From: Sedimenticola hydrogenitrophicus
Lineage (GTDB): Bacteria > Pseudomonadota > Gammaproteobacteria > Chromatiales > Chromatiaceae
NCBI RefSeq assembly: GCF_025175675.1
Contig: NZ_JANIOA010000011.1
Span: 1 to 51,863, forward strand
DNA length: 51,863 bases
Direction of reading: 5' to 3'
Shown here: in pieces, positions 45,902-51,863 of the stretch
How positions within the stretch are numbered: the first letter of the stretch is position 1
How the letters are laid out: each line of letters opens with the position of its first letter
Made by a program: the position numbers and the translations under genes
The notes under the pieces: generated by a model
The model's database searches: none
Seen by the model: only the letters and a program-made list of their open reading frames with translations
What the model was told of the DNA's origin: nothing

Positions 45902-46993
45902 GTGAAAAATCGATATCTTGGCGTGGCGATGCTGTCGCTACTGGGCATTCACAACGTGCAGGCCGACACCCTGGCCGACGCATTCAAAAACGGCACCGTC
46001 AGCGGTGACCTCAATCTCTTCTATAAAGGGATCGACAACCAAAGCGCCGCCGACAGCGCCTACGGCACCGGCTTTCTCGGCCTGAAATACGAGACGGCGC
46101 CGCTGAACGGCCTGCAGTTGGGGCTCGCCTTGCGCCATGGCAGCGAGGTTTACGAGAAGAATCCGGGCGATTCGGACGAGGGCGTCGGCACCCTGGTGAC
46201 CGAGGCGTATATCAGCTACCAGGGTGACGGGTTCGGTGCCGTGCTGGGGCGCCAGGAGATCGATCTGGAGTGGGTAGCCGATTTTCATGAGGCCTTCACC
46301 CTGACCAGCGATGCCCTGCCCGACACCGAACTCACCGCCGGTTACAGCCGCAGCCTGGCGGTGGCGGACGAGGACGACCTGCAGGACAGCTTCACCGACA
46401 TCGGCGACGACGGCGCCTGGTTCCTGGATGCCAAGATCGCACCGGCCGAGGGGCTGCTGCTCAATCCCTACTATATCCATGAGGACGAGGTATTCGACGG
46501 CCTGGGCCTGAAAGCCGATTTCGAACACGGCTCCGGACTGGGCCTGACCGCCCACTACGCCACCTCGGATGTGGATGTGGCGGGTGAGGCGGACGGGGCC
46601 ATCCTGCACCTGGAGCTGCGCGGCGCCCTGGGTGAACTGGCGCTGGCGGCCGGTTATATCCAAACCGACAAGCAGGGCGGTGTGGGCCATCTGGATGACC
46701 TGGGTGAAAATATCAATCCCTTCGAGGAGGGAAACCAGGTTTATCAGGCCGATGCCCAAACCTGGTACCTGGGCGCCGAGTACAGCCTCGGCCGCGCCAC
46801 CCTGGGACTGCTGGTCGGCAACAGCGACTATGCCGGCAATTCCGAGGAGCGCGAGATCAATCTGACCCTGGACTATGACCTGGGGGAGATCGCCGAGAAC
46901 CTCAGCGTGGGCCTGGTCTATGCCGACATCGACTCCGACGCCGGCAGCGACGACTATGAGAAGCTGACCCTGATGTTGAGCTACGCGTTCTGA
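45902..46993 (+). CDS. Outer-membrane porin (Opr-type beta barrel)
   Basis: 363 residues, starting with GTG at 45902 (AAGGGGA just upstream). A signal peptide ends at VQA-DTL (residue 21). The mature part alternates polar and hydrophobic residues in the manner of beta strands (GTGFLGLKYETAPLNGLQLGLALRHG, YLGAEYSLGRATLGLLVG) and ends with a phenylalanine (LMLSYAF), the outer-membrane sorting signal. It is rich in Asp/Glu with poor Lys/Arg, so might prefer cations. The family resembles OprD/Opr-like porins; the substrate is unknown. It follows the Fur operon but has its own 147-bp upstream gap, and ends at a bidirectional terminator. Confidence 0.85.
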   Translation: MKNRYLGVAMLSLLGIHNVQADTLADAFKNGTVSGDLNLFYKGIDNQSAADSAYGTGFLGLKYETAPLNGLQLGLALRHGSEVYEKNPGDSDEGVGTLVTEAYISYQGDGFGAVLGRQEIDLEWVADFHEAFTLTSDALPDTELTAGYSRSLAVADEDDLQDSFTDIGDDGAWFLDAKIAPAEGLLLNPYYIHEDEVFDGLGLKADFEHGSGLGLTAHYATSDVDVAGEADGAILHLELRGALGELALAAGYIQTDKQGGVGHLDDLGENINPFEEGNQVYQADAQTWYLGAEYSLGRATLGLLVGNSDYAGNSEEREINLTLDYDLGEIAENLSVGLVYADIDSDAGSDDYEKLTLMLSYAF

Positions 46994-46997
46994 TCCA

Positions 46998-47034
46998 CGC
47001 ACCGGGGCAGGCGTAGGAGCCTGCCCCTACGCCG
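46998..47034. repeat. Hairpin GGGGCAGGC...GCCTGCCCC
   Basis: A stem of GGGGCAGGC with GCCTGCCCC sits directly after the porin stop. Its arm resembles the element at 38094-38126, so it is one more dispersed REP-like hairpin. Confidence 0.5.
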
Positions 47035-47070
47035 ATTGGTGTTTAAGCCAAATCGGCTACTGCGTAATAA

Positions 47071-47104
47071 AAAACCCCGACCGGTCTCCCGGTCGGGGTT
47101 TTTT
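47071..47104. terminator. Bidirectional rho-independent terminator
   Basis: AAAACCCCGACCGG-TCTC-CCGGTCGGGGTTTTTT: a perfect 10-bp GC stem with a 4-base loop, A-tract on the left and T-tract on the right. It serves both the porin gene (plus) and hemE (minus), which converge here. Confidence 0.93.
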
Positions 47105-47131
47105 GATGCGCCCGTTGAAACGGCCGGTGAA

Positions 47132-48229
47132 TCAGTCGCTGCCCCAGCTTTGCCCCTTCACCCTGGGGCTGTGATAGGCCCGGCTCAGTTCATGCACCGC
47201 CTCCACCAGCACCCCGGCATGCTCCGGATTCACATCCGGATGGATACCGTGGCCGAGATTGAACACGTGCCCGGGGCCGTGACCGTAGCTGGCCAGCACC
47301 CGGCCCACCTCTTCGCGGATGCGCTCGGGCGCGGCATAGAGGATGCTCGGATCGACGTTGCCCTGCAGCGCCACCCGGTCCTTGACCAGGATACGGGCAT
47401 CCGCCAGGTCGGTGGTCCAGTCCACCCCCAGGGCATCACAACCGGTGCGGGACATGGCATCCAGCCACTGGCCGCCGCCCTTGGTGAACAGGATCACCGG
47501 CACCTGGCGACCCTCATTCTCGCGAACCAGGCCCTTGACGATCCGCTCCATGTAGGCGAGCGAGAAGAGCTGGTAATCACGCGGACTGAGTACCCCGCCC
47601 CAGGTATCGAACACCATCACCGCCTGGGCACCGGCGGCGATCTGCGCATTCAGATAACCGATCACCGACTCCGCCACCTTGCCCAGCAGGCTGTGCATCA
47701 GGTCGGGCCGGTCGAACATCATCTCCTTCACCTTGGCGAAATTCTTGGTACTACTCCCCTCCACCATGTAGGTGGCCAGGGTCCAGGGACTGCCGGAGAA
47801 GCCGATCAACGGCACCCGCCCATCCAGTTCGCGGCGGATGGTGCGTACCGCGTCCATGACATAGCCCAGATCATCCTCCGGATCGGGCACACCGAGGGCG
47901 GCGACGGCCGCCTCGTCCTGCACCGGGTATTTGAACTTCGGCCCCTCGCCCTCGGTGAAATAGAGCCCCAGGCCCATGGCGTCGGGAATGGTGAGGATAT
48001 CGGAAAACAGGATGGCGGCATCCAGGGGAAAACGCTCCAGCGGCTGTAGGGTCACCTCGCAGGCCAGTTCCGGGTTCATGCAGAGATCCATGAAGCTGCC
48101 CGCCCGGGTCCGGGTGGCCCGGTATTCCGGCAAATAACGACCCGCCTGGCGCATCATCCAGACCGGGGTCATGTCTACGGGTTCACGGAGCAGGGCACGG
48201 AGAAATCGATCGTTTTTCAAGCTGGACAC
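47132..48229 (-). CDS. hemE: Uroporphyrinogen decarboxylase
   Basis: Decarboxylates uroporphyrinogen III to coproporphyrinogen III in heme synthesis. 365 residues from the GTG at 48229 (AAGGAAA 8 bases upstream, protein start [18 protein letters not shown]); the frame to 48331 was rejected. Signature motifs: [16 protein letters not shown] (conserved substrate-binding Arg), [21 protein letters not shown] with the catalytic Asp, and [13 protein letters not shown]. The C-terminal [17 protein letters not shown] is also diagnostic. It converges with the porin gene on a shared terminator. Heme demand links it loosely to the iron genes that follow. Confidence 0.98.
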   Translation of the reverse strand: MSSLKNDRFLRALLREPVDMTPVWMMRQAGRYLPEYRATRTRAGSFMDLCMNPELACEVTLQPLERFPLDAAILFSDILTIPDAMGLGLYFTEGEGPKFKYPVQDEAAVAALGVPDPEDDLGYVMDAVRTIRRELDGRVPLIGFSGSPWTLATYMVEGSSTKNFAKVKEMMFDRPDLMHSLLGKVAESVIGYLNAQIAAGAQAVMVFDTWGGVLSPRDYQLFSLAYMERIVKGLVRENEGRQVPVILFTKGGGQWLDAMSRTGCDALGVDWTTDLADARILVKDRVALQGNVDPSILYAAPERIREEVGRVLASYGHGPGHVFNLGHGIHPDVNPEHAGVLVEAVHELSRAYHSPRVKGQSWGSD

Positions 48230-48385
48230 AGCGGGTTTCCTTTGTTGACACCAAGAGGCAACCGGCCCGTAATGCCGGTAAGAGGGCGAGTTTACACCGA
48301 AACCGCCAACGACACACGGCGCCAGTGGCAATCCATCAGGTCGACGTCATCTAACGCCGAGCGGGGCGAGTATCTGCCTACTTGC

Positions 48386-48453
48386 TTGCCGGGACGCCGC
48401 AAACCCATCCCTTGGGGCTTGCCGCGGCCATCCATGGCCGCGGACACCCGGCA
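48386..48453. repeat. Nested palindrome in the hemE upstream region
   Basis: TTGCCGGG and CCCGGCAA (48386/48446) flank a perfect 9-bp hairpin, CCGCGGCCA-TCCA-TGGCCGCGG, at 48422-48443. The 336-bp gap 48230-48565 also holds the hemE promoter region; no gene is seen there. Confidence 0.6.
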
Positions 48454-48565
48454 ATCAAGCAGTCAGATCCACTCTCACAAGCAGTTGCATGTTTAGATGA
48501 CGTGGCCCTGGGCAATCCACCGCGCCGTGCATATCTGACCGGCCGGTCAGGCCGTAACGGTGCGA

Positions 48566-49090
48566 TCAATAGTCGCCTTTCTTCCCCACCCCGACAAAGG
48601 CAAAATCCCACTCCAGGTCAAACGGTGCCCACCAGGCGCCGACGCCGGTCTCCTTGTCGGTATGCCGATAGAAACCATTATAGGCCGGTGGCTTGATGTG
48701 GTATTTCAGGTGGTACTTGCCGGGGCCATTCAGCTTGATGTTGTCGGCGTAGTGGGGACCATCGGAGGCCACCATGGGCATGAAGCTGCCGGTGGTCGAC
48801 CAGCCGTCGCCCTGCTTGGTGATGGTGTAGCTGATATCCAGATAGGGCATCCATTCACCCTCGCCGAAACCGTTCTGGTTGCCCTTGATGGCGTGGATGT
48901 CCGCCTCCAGGTGGATGTCGGTATTGCCCATGCCGGGCAGCATCGGCTCCATCTTGGTCGGCTGCAGATAGACCGCGGCGATCTCCATGCCGTTCAGCTC
49001 CACCGGATCACCGATCGGCTGTTCGCCGGCGCTGACGACGGCACTTCCCAACAGACCCGCCAGGGCCAGACTCAATGCACCTCTTTTCAT
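48566..49090 (-). CDS. Periplasmic iron-binding protein (P19/Tp34/FetP-like)
   Basis: 174 residues from the ATG at 49090 (GGAGAG 6 bases before). Signal peptide 1-22 (LSLALAGLLGSAVVSAG). The metal-binding beta sandwich is recognised by PTKMEPMLPGMGNTDIHLEADIHA, WMPYLDISYTI, and FMPMVASDGPHYADNIKLNGPGKYHLKYHI, with the paired Met/His/Glu ligands of this family, which hold Fe or Cu for a partner permease. The FTR1 permease and a 4Fe-4S protein are encoded just upstream on the same strand. A terminator separates them from this gene, so it can be made in separate amounts. Confidence 0.92.
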   Translation of the reverse strand: MKRGALSLALAGLLGSAVVSAGEQPIGDPVELNGMEIAAVYLQPTKMEPMLPGMGNTDIHLEADIHAIKGNQNGFGEGEWMPYLDISYTITKQGDGWSTTGSFMPMVASDGPHYADNIKLNGPGKYHLKYHIKPPAYNGFYRHTDKETGVGAWWAPFDLEWDFAFVGVGKKGDY

Positions 49091-49135
49091 ATAACTCTCC
49101 AGTATTATAATACGACTCATTCGCGTTACTGAGCC

Positions 49136-49172
49136 AAAAAAAAACCCCGCCTGGAGACTCCCCCCGACGGGG
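49136..49172 (-). terminator. Rho-independent terminator between 4Fe-4S gene and P19 gene
   Basis: Read on the minus strand, a 7-bp stem (CCCCGTC with GGCGGGG, one G-U pair) with a 14-base loop is followed by nine T. It begins 5 bases after the stop of the upstream gene. P19 transcription must then rely on read-through or on the TATAAT seen at about 49104-49109. Confidence 0.75.
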
Positions 49173-49177
49173 CGCGA

Positions 49178-50641
49178 CTAAATTCCGAAAACGGCCGGCC
49201 ACCAGGCCAGCCCGACCAGCATGCTTCCGGCAACACCCGGCAGCAGGGGCACCCACAATCCATGGCCCCGCAGCCCTTGATTAATCAATATCTGCCGTCC
49301 CAGGTAGAGACTCCAGAGCAGCCCGAGGGAAAACAGCCCCCCTTTCACCAGGCCGACCGTGGCATCCGACAGGCCCAGCCGGGTCAGCGGGGCGAACAGC
49401 TCACCCCCCAGTCCCAACACCAGCGACACCATGGCCACCGGCGCGTACTGATAGCCCAACTCGACAAACCGATCCGCCAAACCGCGATCCGCGCCCAGCC
49501 GCCCGGCCAGCCAGGCGGACAACCCGGTGGTTAATGACAGCAGCAGGCTTAGGAGCAGCATGACAGCCAGCATGAAACCGACAATCAGGGTGAAATCGAG
49601 CCAGTTGAACACCTCGCGCCGCTCCGGATGCACGCTCATCAGCCACCAGGGGCCGGACTCGCCGATCCAGTACCAGCCGCGCTCGATGAACCAGCCACCG
49701 ACCGTCTGGCGCAGCTGTTGATACTGGGGCAGTACCAGCCAGAGAAAGCCGCCCAGGGCCACCCCGGTCCCCAGGAACAGAAAGCCCACCTCGTAGGGAT
49801 TGGGGTGGTGCCGGTGGATCTGCGCGATCTCCTCACCGGGCGGCCGCAAGCGCAGATAGAGTCCCCCCGGGGATTCGGGATTGACGCAACGGAAACATTC
49901 GATGCAGTGGCGCGACTCCTCCTTGCGCGGGATGTCGATCATGGTGGGACAGACCCCTTTTTCGGTGAAGCGGTCGCCACCGGTCTTCTTCCGCTTGGGC
50001 GCGAACTGTACCGCGCCGATGCGGGAGAAGACCCCCAGCAGCAGGCCGATCGGACACATGTGACGGCACCAGGCCCGTTTATTCCGGCCATAGACGAATC
50101 CCAGAAGAATCGCCAGGAGCAGGGTACCGCCAAACACCTCGGCGATCGCTTCCGGGTGATCCCGCACACCGACCGTCTGGCCCAGTATCGTGATCAGCAG
50201 AAAACTGATGAGTGGCGTTCCCTCCCAGCGCACCCAGGCCGGAATCGGTCGTTGCAGGCCTTTTTTATTGGCCCACTCCGAGGCGGCCCCCATGGGGCAG
50301 AGCAGGCCACACCAGCTGCGCCCAGTGAAAATTACCGAGATAAACACCAGCGGAAACCAGAGGCCCCACATGGCGTAATTGGCGAAACGGGTAAAGTTGT
50401 TCAGCGGGGTGGCGTTTTCCGGCGCCTCGGGGAGGAACAGCGGCAGCAGGATGACGGCCAGGAAAAACAGGAACATGGCCGCATGCAGCCACACCAGCCG
50501 CTCACGGTGGTGGACGAAAAAGGCCTCCAGCGGGCCGGCGATGCGGGCATTCACGGTTCCCGCCACACGCACCGGGATGGCGGCCAGCCGGTCGCCGGCC
50601 CGGCCCGTGGCGAGTCGATTCACCGACAGAGGCACGCTCAT
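49178..50641 (-). CDS. Polyferredoxin-type membrane protein (NosR/NapH/FtrD-like)
   Basis: 487 residues from the ATG at 50641, which overlaps the FTR1 stop by four bases; an upstream frame to 50686 was rejected. About eight to ten membrane segments. Two CxxxCP motifs (CGLLCPMG and CRHMCPIG) and a partial ferredoxin pattern (CIECFRCVNP) would bind Fe-S clusters on the cytoplasmic side, as in NapH/NosR and the FtrD proteins of FTR1-type iron systems. It probably shuttles electrons across the membrane to the iron-uptake partners. The regular operon FTR1 then ferredoxin then P19 supports that. Confidence 0.88.
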   Translation of the reverse strand: MSVPLSVNRLATGRAGDRLAAIPVRVAGTVNARIAGPLEAFFVHHRERLVWLHAAMFLFFLAVILLPLFLPEAPENATPLNNFTRFANYAMWGLWFPLVFISVIFTGRSWCGLLCPMGAASEWANKKGLQRPIPAWVRWEGTPLISFLLITILGQTVGVRDHPEAIAEVFGGTLLLAILLGFVYGRNKRAWCRHMCPIGLLLGVFSRIGAVQFAPKRKKTGGDRFTEKGVCPTMIDIPRKEESRHCIECFRCVNPESPGGLYLRLRPPGEEIAQIHRHHPNPYEVGFLFLGTGVALGGFLWLVLPQYQQLRQTVGGWFIERGWYWIGESGPWWLMSVHPERREVFNWLDFTLIVGFMLAVMLLLSLLLSLTTGLSAWLAGRLGADRGLADRFVELGYQYAPVAMVSLVLGLGGELFAPLTRLGLSDATVGLVKGGLFSLGLLWSLYLGRQILINQGLRGHGLWVPLLPGVAGSMLVGLAWWPAVFGI

Positions 50642-51834
50642 GTCCCAGCACCGGCGGCGACGCGGCGGCGCTGTTTCCACCACCAAGCGATGGCCAGCGG
50701 CAGCGGCAGAATCAGCAGCAGCTGGGCCGACAGGCTCTCCAGGGTGGGATAGAGGCCCAGCCAGCTGATACGGGCAACCCCGTCAACCGGGGTAATCCCT
50801 ACCCAGCCGGCTTCCTGCAGTTCCAGTATCCCGTTGCCGGCGAAGGTGACGGCCAGGTAGTAGAGCAGCACGGCGGTGAGGGTAAAAAAGAGTCCGATCG
50901 GCAGTCGGAACGAGGCCGCCTGCATCAGCCGGTAGAGCAGCAGCAGGGCCGCCAGGGCCAGGGCGAAACCGCCCAGCAGCGGCCACCACTGGCCATTCGT
51001 CTGACCACTCAGAGCCTGATAGAAGAGTACGGTCTCGGCACCTTCGCGATAGACCGCCAGAAAGGCCGCCAGGCCCAGGGCGAAGCGGCTGCCCCGGGAG
51101 AGGGCGCTGCTGATCTGGTTATGGATAAAGGCCTGCCAGCGGGCCGCCTCGCTCTTCGAGATCAGCCAGTAGCTGACATAGAACAGCACCGCTGCGGCCA
51201 GCAGCATGGTGACGCCCTCCAGCGCCTCCCGCCCGGCGCCGGAAATCTGCAGCACCACGCTGAACAGCCAGGCGGTCAGCAGGCTCGCCAGCAGCGCCCA
51301 GGCGGTGCCGTGATAGACCACCCGCACCTGCTCCGCCGCGCCCTGGCGACGCAGGTAGGCCACCAGCGCCGTGATCACCAGCATCGCCTCGAAACCCTCA
51401 CGCAGCAGGATCAGGAACGCCTGCACGAACAGCCCCCAAAAATCGCTCTCCGCCGGCTGCTGGGCGTCGGCCACCTGTTCCAGTTGGGTGCGCAGTTCTT
51501 GCCAGGCGGTCGCTACCTCGTCAGCGGCACGTTCACGCGAGGCGAGTCCGATGATCTTGCTGAAGCGCGACTCCAGTTCGCTTTTCAGCGCCGGGTCGCG
51601 CATGCCGATGGCCACCTCCATCCCGCTGCCTTCGAAGATATCGAAATAGAGCCCGGAGACGGCATCCGCCGTATCAATTCCCTCCTCCGGCCGATAGTCG
51701 GCCACGATCCGGTCACCCTGACGGGTCAGTTCGGCCACCACGGCGCCGAAATCGGGTGACGCATTGGGTGTCTCGGTGGCCCCGAAACCGGTCACCGGGA
51801 GCAACAGGATGAGCAGCAGCCAACGCAGGCTCAC
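50638..51834 (-). CDS. FTR1-family high-affinity iron permease
   Basis: 398 residues, starting with GTG at 51834, which overlaps the stop of the gene upstream (GTGA). N-terminal signal peptide (WLLLILLLPVTGFGA) and a periplasmic helical region (about 25-125), then seven membrane segments. The FTR1 signature REXXE is seen twice: REGFEAMLV and REGAETVLF, both near membrane faces; these glutamates bind iron during transport. The fusion of a periplasmic N-domain with the permease is the usual EfeU/FTR1 bacterial form. It leads the iron cluster here and probably works with P19 (48566) and the 4Fe-4S protein. Expected to be Fur-regulated; the promoter lies beyond the window. Confidence 0.93.
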   Translation of the reverse strand: MSLRWLLLILLLPVTGFGATETPNASPDFGAVVAELTRQGDRIVADYRPEEGIDTADAVSGLYFDIFEGSGMEVAIGMRDPALKSELESRFSKIIGLASRERAADEVATAWQELRTQLEQVADAQQPAESDFWGLFVQAFLILLREGFEAMLVITALVAYLRRQGAAEQVRVVYHGTAWALLASLLTAWLFSVVLQISGAGREALEGVTMLLAAAVLFYVSYWLISKSEAARWQAFIHNQISSALSRGSRFALGLAAFLAVYREGAETVLFYQALSGQTNGQWWPLLGGFALALAALLLLYRLMQAASFRLPIGLFFTLTAVLLYYLAVTFAGNGILELQEAGWVGITPVDGVARISWLGLYPTLESLSAQLLLILPLPLAIAWWWKQRRRVAAGAGT

Positions 51835-51863
51835 TGGTTCACCTTGAACACTTCCAGCGGAAT
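51831..51863 (-). CDS. 3' end of an upstream gene (partial), likely of the iron operon
   Basis: The last ten codons read IPLEVFKVNQ and end in TGA, which overlaps the GTG of the FTR1 gene. In FtrABCD-type operons a cupredoxin-like protein is encoded next to the permease, so that is the likely identity, but ten residues cannot prove it. The 5' part lies outside the window. Confidence 0.55.
   Translation of the reverse strand: MPLEVFKVNQ

Overview
This is a GC-rich chromosomal window from a free-living, motile, aerobic or facultative bacterium, most likely a gammaproteobacterium. The evidence is the fused chorismate mutase/prephenate dehydrogenase TyrA, the zapE-slyX pair, ScpA-type methylmalonyl-CoA mutase, a perfect Fur operator, and many dispersed palindromic repeats. 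The density of two-component/c-di-GMP genes and a YgaV/SqrR-like regulator would suit a Chromatiales-type sulfur bacterium, but the genus is inference. I see no rRNA, tRNA, CRISPR, transposase or phage gene.

Layout. (1) 84-1412: a FabD-like acyltransferase and an orphan VapB-type antitoxin. (2) 1419-9997: a signalling block with a zinc-sensing diguanylate cyclase, an HTH regulator, a REC-GGDEF-EAL protein, a REC plus degenerate HD-GYP protein, a REC-HDOD protein, a fragment of a lost histidine kinase, and an intact GAF-PAS-PAS histidine kinase. (3) 10451-21842, minus strand: a hotdog thioesterase, carbonic anhydrase, then a complete propionate-to-succinyl-CoA route (prpE, pccB, pccA, scpA, mce, with the MeaB chaperone). 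A GxxExxY gene with inverted-repeat ends sits between pccB and pccA. (4) 22302-26019: a CigR-like periplasmic protein, a MotA/MotB-type stator pair, a CBS protein and endonuclease I. (5) 26309-33985, minus strand: a DsbA-like protein, a membrane-anchored unknown, tyrA, a flavin-reductase/phosphodiesterase/FKBP operon, and a periplasmic-binding-PAS-PAS protein lacking an output domain. Two copies of a MITE-like element flank this block. (6) 34207-42680: metH, a peroxiredoxin, a hybrid kinase/response regulator pair separated by a remarkable three-unit hairpin array, and an ArsR-type regulator. (7) 42809-46993: zapE-slyX, a Fur-box operon with a small protein and a DUF2325 protein, and a porin. 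(8) 47132-51863, minus strand: hemE and a ferrous-iron uptake cluster (P19/Tp34, 4Fe-4S membrane protein, FTR1 permease, and the last codons of another gene).

The standout signal is at 41199-41426, between the hybrid kinase and its response regulator. Three tandem units of about 75 bp each fold into hairpins whose loops carry GGA (AGGAGA and GGGA/GGAA). The stems are kept by compensating changes between units, and the last hairpin holds the Shine-Dalgarno of the response-regulator gene. The GGGA hairpins match the known CsrA/RsmA high-affinity consensus. The same DNA is one open frame of 76 codons that overlaps the stop of the kinase gene and the start of the regulator gene. A translation-control array bound by CsrA/RsmA is the leading reading; a REP/BIME-type repeat cluster is the main alternative.

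Iron is a second theme (Fur box, FTR1/P19 uptake, heme synthesis), and cobalamin a third (MetH, methylmalonyl-CoA mutase, MeaB).
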